64,000 nucleotides of DNA from Telmatactis stephensoni (GCA_029948255.1 JALIZF010001796.1:41001-105000), one strand, 5' to 3'. Shown: positions 19,874 through 31,363, counted from the first letter of the stretch. Notes: a model not told the origin generated them from the letters alone. A program made the numbers and translations.

Positions 19874-20079
19874 TCTGCTCGAAGTAATTAGCCACTTGAC
19901 CTAGTAGATATCAAACATGCCGAAATCGGTAACCATAGAAATAAATTTGATTGACGTCCATCAGTTCTCATTTCGAACTCAGTGTTTTGTCTCGAATCGG
20001 CACGTGTGACTGAGAACCGCTGTAAGACACTGAGTGTTGGTCTGGCTTGGGAATTGAACCCCAATCTCTCACATGAGAG

Positions 20080-20895
20080 AGTGGTGGGTGTGGGGTCCCT
20101 CAAGGCTTCATACTGGGACCCCTCTTCTTTATTTTATATATTAATGATATCATCAACGCTTCCAAGATTCTTGAACATATCTTATTTGCTGACGATATAA
20201 GCATTTTTCTCTCCCATAAAGACATAGCTTATCTTTCGAGCACCCTCAACTCTGAATTGGCGAAAATTTCGGATTGGTTAAAAGCTAACAAGCTCTCCCT
20301 TAATCTTAAGAAAACGAAGTGCATAGTTTTTGGTCCACGTCAAAAACGCCTAAATATTAGAATCCAGCTAGCCATCAATAATCAACAAATAGATCAAGTC
20401 AATGAGACTGTTTTTCTCGGAATAATTCTGGGTGATAAGTTAAGTGATAGTTAGGTGATAAGATAAGTTCTGGGTGATAAGTTAACTTGGAAACCACATA
20501 TTTCACATATTGCAAACAAAATTTCAAAATCAATCGGAATAATTTTTAGATCTAGTTTCTATTTACCTAAGAGTTCTTTATTAACTTTGTACTACTCGTT
20601 AATTTTTCCTTATCTTTACTATTGTAATATGATTTGGGCGTTAACATATGAAACCAACCTTCATCAATTTGTTATTTTACAGAAACATGTCGTTAGAATT
20701 GTAAGCAGATCTAAATTTGATGCTCACACAGATCCTCTTTTCAAAGCGCTAGGCTTATTAAAATTTCTTGGTATTCGTTTTGTACAGTTAGGTCTATTTA
20801 TGTATTTCTATGCAAATTCTTTACTTCCAAATATATTCGGCGCTGCGCGCCTCGTCGGCTATGAGCTCATGTACGGCTCGATTTCGTGGAATAAT
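20080..20895 (+). pseudogene. LINE RT fragment (CR1/L2-like)
   Basis: The plus strand encodes GVPQGFILGPL, the catalytic LFADDISIFLSHKD and WLKANKLSLNLKKTKC, then, after a duplication or shift near 20450, YYSLIFPYLYYCNMIW and HVVRIVSRSKFD. It closely resembles the intact LINE at 28046-31363 in the same domains. It lacks endonuclease, is 5'-truncated and is frame-broken. Confidence 0.82.
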
Positions 20896-20961
20896 TGTTA
20901 AATATAGAGAGGCTTAGTAGTCATTCATAAGCGATTCAACTAAATTCAACTAAACTTATAC

Positions 20962-21069
20962 CTTATCGTTAAATCGATTATCATACAGTGAAAGTTGACT
21001 GCCCATTTCTTGTCCAACAGAGCATGCCCACTCATCTGAATCCACTTCATCCAGGCTTTTTGATAAGAG
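20962..21069 (-). CDS. MROH1: MROH1 exon 11 of window
   Basis: This 36-codon exon has phase 0 at both ends. It contains EWACSVGQEMGSQLSLYD, matching the MROH1 stretch that precedes NFxxKCxG. The donor is gtataa, weaker than the others, and the acceptor cttag. A LINE fragment ends about 65 nt away. Confidence 0.87.
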
Positions 21070-21175
21070 CTAAGTAAAGACATCAAGTCAGGTTAGGTTG
21101 TCTGCACTTTCTACAAAATGCACATTTGAATTCATCTCTCACACGCTTCATCCTGTTGTCAGAAATACTTACTGG

Positions 21176-21333
21176 TTATTTGATGGTTTTCTATGGGATA
21201 CGGGTGAATATTTCACGAGAAATTTATGTTATTAGTATACAACGAGCCTTTAGGCGAGTTGTATACAAAATAACATAAATTTCGAGTGAAATGTTCACCA
21301 GTATTCCATAAAAAAACATCAAATAACCATATT
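21176..21333. repeat. 158-bp imperfect hairpin
   Basis: TGGTTATTTGATGGTTTT at the left is mirrored by AAAACATCAAATAACCA at the right, with ATACAACGAGCCTTT/ AGGCGAGTTGTAT at the centre. Confidence 0.75.
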
Positions 21334-21335
21334 AT

Positions 21336-22026
21336 CCTATAACTATTACACATTTTAGTCAAAAATTACGCTTTTCTAAAGAGATCATGACAAATCCTCT
21401 GTCAAACATTTCCGTGCGTTTGGTTTTTTCCCCAACCCATCTTAGCGAAGCCGTTGTATTTTTTCTCTTTGCTTGACTGAGCACTTCTCGAGCTTTGGGT
21501 AGTTTTTACCTCTCAAATATCGGCCAGTGGAGTTTCTGTAAGACGTTAGAGTATTCGGTTCGTATTCAGATCCATTATATTTGCGAATTTCCAGTAGAAA
21601 ATGTTTGACAGGAATGTTCAAGCGTTCTGATTCACTTGGACTCTCTTTGCAGTACGGAGCTTGTGAAGTCCAAAACCTTCTTAGTGTTCACCTCAGTCTT
21701 CTTTTGTGTTCTTGGGTTCTTTTGTGCCTCTATAATGATCAATATTTTCTTCTGAGAGAGAAGAAATCGCATTTGAAGTAGTTGAACTCGATCGAAACTC
21801 GACGATACAAACGCGCCGGCGGTTTCCCGCTCGTTTCTCAGCTAATTATATATTCAAAAAATATTGAATTTCATTGGCTAAATTCAAATTTTGAGCAATC
21901 TGATTGGCTAATACATTTTATGAAATACCGCTCTGTATTCATAGCAAATCCATGAAATACCGCTCTGTATTCATAGAAAATGCTTAGCTCTGATTGGCTA
22001 ATGTGTAATAGTCATAGGATAATTTA
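21336..22026. mobile_element. TIR element, about 690 bp
   Basis: Left end ATTATCCTATAACTATTACAC is mirrored by GTGTAATAGTCATAGGATAAT at the right. CTCTGATTGGCTAA blocks occur near the right end. No transposase is visible; the plus-strand frame at 21581-21781 has no recognisable homology. Confidence 0.6.
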
Positions 22027-22337
22027 ACATACTTATACAGAGATGAATTCATATGACTGTAAAAATAGCACAGACACAGCATAGTTCCAGCAGGCATTTC
22101 AAATGTAGACATTATATTGCACTGACATGGCCATGGTACCCGCTGATAGAGTAGATTTCACATGACTGTGAAAACAGCACTGCACAGTCACAGCACCGTT
22201 ATGGCTGGAATTTTGAATGATTTTTATAGACAACACAGAACTGACACTGTCACGGCACAACACGGTCTGTTTCACACTCATTTGAAAACTGCTTTATGTA
22301 CTCATATGTATGAAATGTACTCTAGTAGGCGTCTCAC
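22027..22337. other. Intron with degenerate GACTGTGAAAAxAGCAC repeats
   Basis: ATGACTGTAAAAATAGCAC and ATGACTGTGAAAACAGCAC recur about 100 bp apart with similar spacing. No coding sequence is supported. Confidence 0.4.
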
Positions 22338-22396
22338 CTTTAATACCAAGTCTTCCCAAGATTTTTGATTCCATTTTTCAGAATCATCACTGTTTT
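22338..22396 (-). CDS. MROH1: MROH1 exon 10 of window (59-nt exon)
   Basis: This short exon begins with the two bases that complete the codon left by exon 9, 30 kb away. It reads NSDDSEKWNQKSWEDLVLK and ends in phase 0 at donor gtgaga. The acidic linker plus W-E-x-L pattern fits the MROH1 position after the QYLE segment. Its acceptor is ctttcag. Confidence 0.82.
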
Positions 22397-22424
22397 CTGA
22401 AAGAGTAAAAAGTTAAAACGTAAA

Positions 22425-22596
22425 GATTCCTTATTTTACATCAGTAGCCTGTAATAGTCACAAATTGACTAATAAACTTGAGGCCGACGGTGTGCTCATT
22501 TTATCCCCCTCTCTCCATCATTGCTCCGTTTCACGTGTATTTAAAACTACTCAAAGCTACACAGAAAGTCGAAACAAGGATGTGAGGTCACTGGTT
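22425..22596. repeat. Repeat R-B copy 2 plus SINE fragment
   Basis: 22425-22542 is the inverted counterpart of 6545-6660. 22566-22596 is an inverted fragment of the SINE at 4575 (AAGTCGAAACAAGGATGTGAGG). Confidence 0.7.
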
Positions 22597-22599
22597 ATC

Positions 22600-22750
22600 A
22601 TTATCCATTATGTAGACCTTTAATTTTTGCAAAAACATATTTAGGGCCATCTGCTCGATTAGTTCGCACAGCTTTCATGTAAATAAGTGACAGCTTTTGA
22701 AATTCTGTGCCTAATAAAGTTTATTATTATTATTATTATTATCATTATTA
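22600..22750 (+). mobile_element. LINE 3' tail with (ATT)n
   Basis: Non-coding sequence ends CCTAATAAAGTTT followed by (ATT)n, the arrangement seen at the 3' ends of the REL-type LINEs in this window. It is 5'-truncated. Confidence 0.55.
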
Positions 22751-22827
22751 TTAGTTAACCTATTTAGATGGCCGGTATCCTTTCTTATGTTTATAGATAA
22801 TGTATATATAAAAATGTTGTATGTAAA

Positions 22828-22970
22828 TTCTAATAATAATAATAATAATGAAAACTTTATTATAGCTTTTTCTTAAATTTACAATTATAAACCTCACTGC
22901 TTTCAGGTAGTTTACAATCGTCTACTTGAATCACTTAACTTTAACAACGAATATAGATATGTATTTTTGC
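22828..22970 (-). mobile_element. REL-LINE 3' end fragment
   Basis: (AAT)n followed by ATGAAAACTTTATT and a run resembling the 3' UTR at 38326-38420 (TACAATTATAAAC, CAGGTAGTTTACAAT). On its sense strand it ends AATAAAGTTTTCATTATT. Only about 140 bp is present. Confidence 0.65.
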
Positions 22971-23173
22971 TGCGAGCGAAGCGAGCAGCGACACTAATCT
23001 TGCACATGCGCGGCATGTTTATGTACCAGCTCTGAACTCGATTCTTGGTAGGTAGGCACGTACGTTTATGGATGTAGCGAACGATGATTTGTGACGTCAT
23101 CAAAATATGCTTGGAATGATCGCTGACCACGCGATTGGAGTCTTTGTTTTCTAGCTAAGTTGTCGTTGTTATT

Positions 23174-24142
23174 ACTCGTGCCCAGGCCTTTAGGCCGGGA
23201 ATGAGTTATAAACTGCAAATGTTTTTTTTTTCCTCTTTTCGTCTCGAGAATGTAGCATTCTTGCGCAATCGGTCACGTGTTACACCCCTGATTGGTTAAG
23301 AACGTAAAAAACAATGCCCTTCATTCATCACCTCCGTAGTGAACGCCAGCGAGGAACTTTAGGAATGCAAGATGGCCGACTACAAAGAAAATAGCTTTCA
23401 GAGACAGGCTTTTCCTGCAGTAGCACAATGTAATTTGGAGCTTTTAACTCCAGGTATACCTATATACTTATAAGAGCTTCAGAATGTGCTGTTAGTTTGA
23501 GCTTCATCTCCAATACTTTGACCAAATATCGAACTCTAAATGGAGTACTTGAAAGAGAACCCTCGCGATAAACATGGATAAAGAGTATTTCCTATGAGCT
23601 GTGAATCTACGAATTTCTCATCCTACATGTTGCTAAACGAACATACGTAGAAGCAAGTCAATTGTATTCCTCATTCAAGCATTCAAGAGATCTTGAGAGG
23701 TTTTTGTACTGAATTTTAATACGGAATTCTAGAGCAGACATGCATGCATGGAACGGATAGGTTCCATTGACCTTGTTGGTCACGTAACGTCTTTTATTAT
23801 TTAAAACATCCGAAACATGAACGAAAAAATTCACGATTTGTTATTGTGTTCAAAACGCCGTTGTAGAAGTCTTTACAGCAAACAATTGAGATACATAGTG
23901 AAATAAAAAGTTGAATAAACTGGTATATTCGCTGGTAATATTTTGCATGTCGACTAATAGCTGCTGACAGACAAATTGACTAATCAGATATTCTTTAAAA
24001 GGGTCAAAAAAGGTCTTTATTATGTTACGGTTAAGTGAAGAATGCGTGAAACGGCTCGGGGAAGAGTACGAACGGGGCCGGTCATTGAAGCCTCTCCTAA
24101 AAGGGGCTTCCGGGGCACGAGTGACCGCACGTGTGCGTCTAG
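23174..24142 (+). mobile_element. Helentron-like non-autonomous element, copy 1
   Basis: It starts ACTCGTGCCCAGG and ends with GGGGCACGAGT, a short hairpin (CGCACGTGTGCG) and CTAG. The start is the inverse of the subterminal GGGCACGAGT, an asymmetric terminal inverted repeat. The flanks are TT on both sides. These are traits described for Helitron2/Helentron derivatives (HINEs). No Rep-helicase is present. The 237-bp frame at its right end is not conserved in the other copies. Confidence 0.75.
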
Positions 24143-24655
24143 TTCAGATTTATCATACCCGGGAATCCACTGAATCCTGCTTTGTATTCGTGGAAGTATT
24201 CAGCAAGGCCGTGAACTGTTTAGTGATATTTCTCAGGAAAGACAATGTCCTTATATGAGTTTTTCATCGCCGCGTTGTACGCTCGATCGAAGCAAGACGA
24301 TATAAAGTTGCATTCCAATGTTCTCCTCTTCAAAGAGGTAAAATCTCTTTAGAAAGCCACACGATATCGCTAAAATTTTTGGTGAATCGAAATTTTGCTT
24401 TCTTTACGCAGACTACTCTCAGTAGTTCAGTTAAATCCACATATATTTATGCATTCTCTATACAAGGCAAATTATGTGTCAGATATTTATCAAGCACTCT
24501 TTTTATGGCTGCCAGGGAGCGATACACATCCTTTACTAAACAAACTTTAATCAATTAGTTTTATAATCATTCCTAACACTGTTTGTGATTGTTTGAAAAA
24601 GCAATATATTTCAGTGAATAAAATGTACTTGTACATTTCTAAAACTTGTGTTGTC
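24143..24655. other. Intron, one short repeat
   Basis: AATTAGTTTTATAATCATT followed by a TTTGTGATTGTTTGAAAAA block at 24553-24603 is repeated at about 24665-24717. Nothing else is recognised. Confidence 0.45.
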
Positions 24656-24659
24656 GTAG

Positions 24660-25126
24660 TCACTTAGTTTTATAATCATTGCCGTCGCTAGCCGTTTGTG
24701 ATTGTTTGAAAAACTGCTGCTACGCGTATGTGTATGTAAATTTGCATGTAAGTGTGTGATTGTTCAATTGTCTCGTAATGAAAGCGCCCTTGTAAACCTT
24801 CGACTCGATCACGTTGAGCTGCGCCCTTCGTAATTCAGCACTTGGCTGCGAGGAAGGGTGATGAGCTACCCCCAATTTTTTAATTAATTTACTCAAAGTG
24901 CTAAATATTTTGAACTGTGTGTGTCCGACACTGAACCTGGAGAATTATGTTCAGTAGTTCAATACTGAAGGTCAACTAGCAGTGTTCGTCACACAACACA
25001 CAGGAGATTTGATATATCAGACAAAGCGGTGTACTTTCGTGAGTTTTAGGGGAACAGTTCTGCTAACGTAGATACACCAGCTATTTTCTGCTCGCAGCAT
25101 TTCACTTTCTATTAGAAACGGCTAGT
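24660..25126. repeat. Dispersed repeat R-A, copy 2
   Basis: Inverted counterpart of 5719-6035, with an extra segment at about 24726-24893. Confidence 0.75.
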
Positions 25127-25189
25127 TGTATATATGCTTTGATCGTGATTATGGATACAAATACAAAGATATGATAACGAGAAAGAGTG

Positions 25190-27121
25190 AATAATGTTAA
25201 TATTTCATCAAGTCTGGTTTATTCCATTTCTTGTTCCTTGAGCAGAAAATAAAGTAGGTTGTTCTAATAGCAATGTTCATGATGTTCCTGGTAACGTATT
25301 TCTGGTGCTTATCGTCAAAACCAAGGTCTGTCAACATAGTAAGGAAATCTGACGATTCTTTTGCAAACACACCTAACGCACTAACAGATAGATTGATAAA
25401 TTTGACCTTCTTAAAACAGGAACGTTGTATATTTATTAGTTCTTTGTATTTCTCCTTTTTGCGGGATAAGTTATTCTTTAAATTTGATTCGAAGCCAACT
25501 GACAGTTCGAGCATGTAAAGGCAGTTATCTGAAGAAGTTATCAAAAGGTCAGGACGGAGACTTTCACCAGTTATGATTGAGGGACTTTGAATTTTGGGAG
25601 GTCAACATATTAGTGCAATGCCTTTCACCACTTGAAGGGTCTTAGCCAGAAAATGAAGAATGGAGTCATGTCTCAAGTAAATCGACCCTGGATAAGGTAG
25701 GATGGACAGCCAGCTACCACATGAAGAAGGGTTTCAGGGGATAAACAGAAGGAGCAATCAGCTGTTGGAGAAATGTTCCATTTTGCAAGGTTTTTTCTTG
25801 TTGGAAGGGTGTTGTTTATGTAACGGATGGAGAAATTGTAGATGTTTTTGGGTAATTTAGACTGCACAGATGACCAGATACTGTTAAGCTTGGGTAAGGA
25901 ATCATTTATAACGTGCTTGAAGAAGAAGCCGTTGGGAGACCAGATTGTGGCTGAGTTTATGTTCTTGATCATTGTGGAAATCTTTGATAACATCTTTAGT
26001 TGTTTTGAAGACATCATACTGAACATTTTTTGTGTGAACTAGTGGAAGACCAGAGATCTTTGATGTCTACGTTTGGGGATGACTTGAGAGCTTTACGGAC
26101 AACAGTTTGACATTGGGTAAATTTCACGGAGGGAGGGCAGATATTTAAGCCAAATTTGTTGCAAGGGAGAAAAACATTACTGAGTGTACCACACACAGGT
26201 AGTTCCAGCCATTTGCGGATATATCTAGACAGCTAAGGAATCAAGATTTTCACAGACCCATGTTTTAGATATATCAGTTACAGTGAGATGCCAAGATATT
26301 TTAGAGAGCACATAGCGATTATATAGAAGCATTTTATTCTTGGGATGAAGTGGCTTGAGGTCAATGTCAGACATCAGGTCATCAATAAGAGTAGTTAATT
26401 CAGACTTGTGCATTTGGTTAGACATATCAAAATCAAAATATCGTCCCAGGTATTTAAAAGACTCTCCAATTTTAACACAAGGGACGAAGGCATTGTTAAT
26501 AATAAGTTTCGGGAGGTATTGAACTGATTTAGTGACGTATTTCTTTATTCCAAAAGTGCTACATTTATCCACCCTAACAATCATGTCAGCCCACTTACAC
26601 CATATATTAGAACGATTTAAGAGATGTTGGTTTTCAGATTCCAGACCAGTTATCACAGCAGCATCATCGGCGAATTGAAACCAATGAATAGGGTTTAAAT
26701 ATAGGCCAATATCTTTAAAGGAGAATCCAAACTGACGATATTTATCTTCTTTGATATGCTGGATGAAGGTATTAAAACACAGATTAAACAGTAAAGGACT
26801 AAGGCAGTCACCTTGGAGGACACCACGACCAACAGTGATAAATGGAGTATTAAAATCATGAGTGATGATGGATGTTTTAAAGTCAGTATACAAGCTTTTG
26901 ATAAGGATTTTAATGTGTTCAGGAATGTGGTGATATAAAAGCGAGGACAGATTGGATCAAATTATGGTGGACTTCACCGAAAGCATTTTTAAGATCTAAT
27001 AGAGTTATGACCAAGGAGCGTTGTTTAATACGAGCTTTGTTGATGATATTTGCCATCTGTGAGGTGTGTTCCAAGGTTCCTGATAAACCAGGGGTAAACC
27101 CTTTTTGGATGTTATGTTCAA
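25190..27121 (-). mobile_element. REL-type LINE, 3' half (interrupted copy g)
   Basis: Broken minus-strand frames encode HNIQKGFTPGLSGTLEHTSQ, GRGVLQGDCLSPLLFN, WFQFADDAAVI, WNISPTADCSFC and LELSVGFESNLKNNL. The order is RT, zinc knuckle, restriction-like endonuclease, and it is colinear with the more complete LINE at 41041-44103. Several shifts and stops disable it. Its upstream RT part lies at 32868-33302; the Helentron-like element at 27122-32867 splits it. Confidence 0.88.
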
Positions 27122-28045
27122 CTAGACGCACACGTACGTTCACTCGTGCCCCCGAAGCCCCTTTTATGACCGGCCCCGTTCGTACTCTTACTTAACCGTA
27201 ACATAATAAAGACCTTTTTTGACCTTTTTAAAGAATATCTGATTAGTCAATTTGTCTGTCAGCAGCTATTAGTCGACATGCAAAATATTACCAGCGAATA
27301 TACCAGTTTATTTAACTTTTTATTTTCACTATGTATCTCAATTGTTTGCTGTAAAGACTTCTACAACGGCGTTTTGAACACAATAACAAATCGTGAATTT
27401 TTTCGTTCATGTTTCGGATGTTTTAAATAATAAAAGACGTTACGTGACCAACAAGGTCAATGGAACCTATCCGTTCCATGCAATGGTCTGCTCTAGAATT
27501 CCGTATTAAAATTCAGTACAAAAACCTCTCAAGATCTCTTGAATGCTTGAATGAGGAATACAATTGACTTGCTTCTACGTATGTTCGTTTAGCAACATGT
27601 AGGTTCAAAGGTTCTTTATTTCCACATTCTACATACAATAATATAATATTTACACACACAAAAAAAAAATTGTGGAGGTTGCAAGAGAACAACCCTAGGG
27701 GTTAAACTAGCTCTTGCAACCTAGAAACAGGTAGAAAAAATACTTTTATACGATGGAAGGGCTGATAACTATCTGTACAAAAATATATATATTATATAAA
27801 TTGTCAAACAGGAAGAAATATATAGTTATGGAATAGATTTACTAAAAAGTTGCAGGAAATACAAGACTAGATATTTTAAATCAAAAGGGAATATATATAT
27901 ATACGTATAGTTATCAAATAAATTTATTAAAAGTTACAGAAGGTGTAGGACAATACTTCAAATCAAAGCTAGAATCATTTTAGGGGTTATAGAACATAAA
28001 TTATCCAATATATTCAATATATGTATATTCTGAATATACATATAT

Positions 28046-31000
28046 TCAATCTATATCAATCAAGTGTTTTTTGTAATTTTTTTTGAAGGTCTTAATGGAC
28101 GTACTATTTTTTATATGAATAGGAATATCATTCCAGATCTTAGCGGCGGCGTATTTAACGCCAAATTTGCCATAATTTAAATTTTTTCTGGGTAGAAAGA
28201 AACTTTTATTTGATTTAGAACGAGTATTGTAGTTGTGTACTTGTGATAAATCAGTGAAATAGTCGGCAAAAATATCTGGTAGACAGTTCGTATTGTGTTG
28301 ATATGCTAGCTCACCTAGTTGAAGGTTCACTATTTCAAAGATATTCAAGACATCAAGCTTCTGAAATAACGGCCTACTCGGGGCTCTTCTATCCGCGAAA
28401 GAGATAACGCGGAGGGCACGCTTTTGGAGAACGTGAATACGCTTGAGTTTCGATTTGTAATTGCTACCCCAAATTAATGTAGCATAAGAAACATAAGAGT
28501 AAATCAGGTTATAATAGAGGTTTTTAAGAATGTCGATGTTTAGAAAGTGTCTGACTTTATATAGTATACCAATTGTTTTAGCGATTTTTCGCGAGATGAA
28601 GTCAATGTGTGAGTCCCATGTTAAATGTTGATCAATTATAATTCCAAGAAATTTTATGTATGAAACTCGACTTATTGGTTGTTTCATTAGCTCTAGTGTC
28701 AGATTTTGCTCAATGTCTTTGAGTTTTTGTTTTGAACCGAATAGGACGAAATTTGTCTTTGAAATGTTGACAGTTAATTTATTTGCCAATAGCCATTCTT
28801 GAAGCGAGTTTAACTCACTGTTTAAAACAGATAAGGTAGATGTTAGACTTTTATGACTGAAAAACAAATTCATATCGTCAGCGTATAATACTAGGTGGAT
28901 GAGTTTTGTTACGTATTTTGCATCGTTTATAAAGATTAGGAATAGTATAGGTCCGAGGATGGAACCTTGAGGAACACCATAGGAAATAGGTAGAAGATCA
29001 GAATCCACCCCATCTATAGAAACATATTGCTTCCTGTCTTTTAAGTAACTCTCAAACCAAGCCTTAGTGCCATTCTTGATCCCGTAATAAGATAATTTGC
29101 GTAACAATAAATTGTGATCAATCGAATCAAAAGCTTTGGATAAATCTAGAAAGAAACCTATGGAAAAATTCCCTGCATCTATTGAGTCTATGATTCTATT
29201 TACGAAATCTAGAATGGCAAAAGTTGTGTTTCTCTTTTTCCTGAAACCAAATTGAAAGTCATAAAGTAGATGATTAGTTTCCAAATGCTCGGTTAATAAT
29301 TCGCATATTATTTTTTCAAATACTTTTGAAAGAGTTGGAAGAAGAGAGATAGGTCTGTAATTGGTGACAATGGAGTTATCACCACTTTTAAAAAGTGGGA
29401 TTATCTTGGCTATTTTCATCATGTCTGGGAAAGTACTAGTCACTATAGAAGTGTTGAAAATAAAACAAAGTGGTTGATAAATTGACTCGGCTATCATTAA
29501 TAGATATTTTACATGAATACCATCATGACCTGTAGACTTCGAGCAATCGAGGCTGTACAGGTGGTCTAAGACTTTAAAAGGTGACACGGATTGAAATTTA
29601 AGCTCAACAGGAGAAGTATCTTTCAACCAGTTATTAGAACACAATTTACTTGGTGGTAGTTTCTTTGCTAGCGAAGGTCCTATGTTGGTAAAAAACCTAT
29701 TGAAGATGTTAACAATATCAGATTTTTTGTCATAACGCTTTCCATTGTATGTAACGTTTGAAGGGCATTTTGTATTCTTTCTCTTTTTGTTTAGCAGTTC
29801 ATTAATTATTTCCCAAGTGGCTTTCAAGTTCCCGCGAGCTTTGGTGATTAATGTATTGTAGTATTCCTTTTTTGTAAACCTAATTAGGTGATTCAATTTA
29901 TTACGATAATTACGGAAGGCTTCAATATTTTTTGCCGTAGGATTCTGGAGTTTTGTTCTGTATAATTTGTTTTTCCTTTTTATCGATTTTATAATTCCTG
30001 TGGTAATCCAGGGATGATCCTTAGTTGTGGATTTGACTGAGATTGTTTTTATGGGAAAGTGTTTGTCGTATGTTTTCTTAAGTGTATCCATCATGTAATT
30101 ATATTGTGCGTTGGGCTCATTGGAATTATAAACAGGTGACCAATCCACTTTTGAAATATCAGCTTTAAAACTTTCTGCCCCGCGAGTGGAAAAAATACGT
30201 CTGGTTATCTTTTCTCGAGATTTTCTGCGTTCTGTCGCATATTGAATGACAAAAACTGGTAGGTGATCAGAAATATCAGTATATAAAATGCCAGAAAGGT
30301 TGTTTTCGACTTGGTGGAAGGTATTCATGTAAATGTTATCTATCAAAGTGGCCGACTCACTGGTTATTCTTGTAGGTTTAATAATAACTGGGAAAAGAGA
30401 ATAGGAAAGTAATGTATCAACAAAAGCATACGTTTCAGCGTTAAGTTCGCTTTTTAGAAGATCTATGTTGAAGTCTCCAGCAATGTAGCAGTTCTTCGTA
30501 TTATTATGCAGTTTATCTAATAACTCTGTAAAAACATTTGAGTAACTGTCAATGTTGATTTTTGGAGGTTTATAAGAGACGCCCACTAACTTACTTGTAT
30601 CATCCTCCTTTCCACTGACTTCAACAAACAAGAACTGGCTTTCATTACTATTATAGATTAGGTCCTTACGAATCTTGAAACTATAATTGTTTTTTATATA
30701 AAGAGCGATTCCTCCCCCGCCGTCCTCGTTCGGTCGATTTAATACAATTGGGCCCTGGTAGCCCGTCATTCCTAAAGAAGCCAGATCGTCTTTCTCCTTA
30801 AGCCATGTCTCCGTTAGAGCAATGACGTCAAAGTGAAACTTCAAAGAAGCGAGATAGCATACCAGATCCGTAAAGTGCTTTCGCAGGCTTCTTATATTAA
30901 AATGGATGAATGAAAAATTGATTGGCTTGTCTAAAATAGTTTTAAAACTATCTTCAACGTAATATTTGCAATTATTTATCAGATTATTGACATTTGCGAA

Positions 31001-31363
31001 AATGTTTTCATCAGGGTCACAAAAATTGTCAATGAAATTTGCCTTGGATTTAGTAAATGTGTTTTGAAATGGCTGGAATGCTAAACCATTGAGTTTATCG
31101 AAATTGTGAAACGGGCTCGAGCCATATTGTAATTCCAGTATGGCTGAGTGGAAGTCTACGCTATCTAATGATGCGAAAGGCAATGCGTCATTTATGCATA
31201 AGCAACATAAATGGTTTAGCTCATTAGCATCAATAGAACTGTGTGCTTTGGATAGGCACGTAAGGTGTGAACGGTGGTGACAAACTGAACAATTAACTAT
31301 TCTAGAATTTGAGTTTATGCGTTTACAGCATATTGTGCATAAATTAGTTCTAGTTTTACGCAT
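28046..31363 (-). CDS. LINE ORF2: PHD finger, APE endonuclease, reverse transcriptase
   Basis: 1105 residues, uninterrupted. Residues 8-60 form a PHD-like zinc finger (CTICCKR...CSVCHHRSHLTCL...CCLC). The APE-type endonuclease follows (FNIRSLRKHF, LTETWL, GDFNIDLL, SDHLPVF; about 150-380). The RT has NYRPISLLPTLSKVFEK, FDSIDHNLL, YGVPQGSILGPILFL and the catalytic VLYADDMNLF near residue 828, then thumb and C-terminal RAPSRPLFQKL and YNTRSKSNKSFFLP. Domain order fits the CR1/L2 group. The enzyme would nick target DNA and prime reverse transcription. The fragment at 20080-20895 is a dead relative. Confidence 0.92.
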   Translation of the reverse strand: MRKTRTNLCTICCKRINSNSRIVNCSVCHHRSHLTCLSKAHSSIDANELNHLCCLCINDALPFASLDSVDFHSAILELQYGSSPFHNFDKLNGLAFQPFQNTFTKSKANFIDNFCDPDENIFANVNNLINNCKYYVEDSFKTILDKPINFSFIHFNIRSLRKHFTDLVCYLASLKFHFDVIALTETWLKEKDDLASLGMTGYQGPIVLNRPNEDGGGGIALYIKNNYSFKIRKDLIYNSNESQFLFVEVSGKEDDTSKLVGVSYKPPKINIDSYSNVFTELLDKLHNNTKNCYIAGDFNIDLLKSELNAETYAFVDTLLSYSLFPVIIKPTRITSESATLIDNIYMNTFHQVENNLSGILYTDISDHLPVFVIQYATERRKSREKITRRIFSTRGAESFKADISKVDWSPVYNSNEPNAQYNYMMDTLKKTYDKHFPIKTISVKSTTKDHPWITTGIIKSIKRKNKLYRTKLQNPTAKNIEAFRNYRNKLNHLIRFTKKEYYNTLITKARGNLKATWEIINELLNKKRKNTKCPSNVTYNGKRYDKKSDIVNIFNRFFTNIGPSLAKKLPPSKLCSNNWLKDTSPVELKFQSVSPFKVLDHLYSLDCSKSTGHDGIHVKYLLMIAESIYQPLCFIFNTSIVTSTFPDMMKIAKIIPLFKSGDNSIVTNYRPISLLPTLSKVFEKIICELLTEHLETNHLLYDFQFGFRKKRNTTFAILDFVNRIIDSIDAGNFSIGFFLDLSKAFDSIDHNLLLRKLSYYGIKNGTKAWFESYLKDRKQYVSIDGVDSDLLPISYGVPQGSILGPILFLIFINDAKYVTKLIHLVLYADDMNLFFSHKSLTSTLSVLNSELNSLQEWLLANKLTVNISKTNFVLFGSKQKLKDIEQNLTLELMKQPISRVSYIKFLGIIIDQHLTWDSHIDFISRKIAKTIGILYKVRHFLNIDILKNLYYNLIYSYVSYATLIWGSNYKSKLKRIHVLQKRALRVISFADRRAPSRPLFQKLDVLNIFEIVNLQLGELAYQHNTNCLPDIFADYFTDLSQVHNYNTRSKSNKSFFLPRKNLNYGKFGVKYAAAKIWNDIPIHIKNSTSIKTFKKNYKKHLIDID

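Larger units (their letters stand above)
18894..20023. repeat. 1.1-kb palindrome with coding arms
   Basis: The left arm (18894-19233) and right arm (19676-20023) are inverted copies differing at a few percent, separated by a 440-bp unique centre. Outer ends are AGCGGTTCTCAGTCACACGTG and its mirror. Each arm carries the same 56-codon frame, described separately. The structure could be a foldback element that captured a gene start, or an inverted duplication. Confidence 0.85.

Noticed and set aside
24022..24258. 78-codon plus-strand frame
   Set aside because: It overlaps the 3' end of Helentron copy 1 and is not kept in copies 2 and 3.
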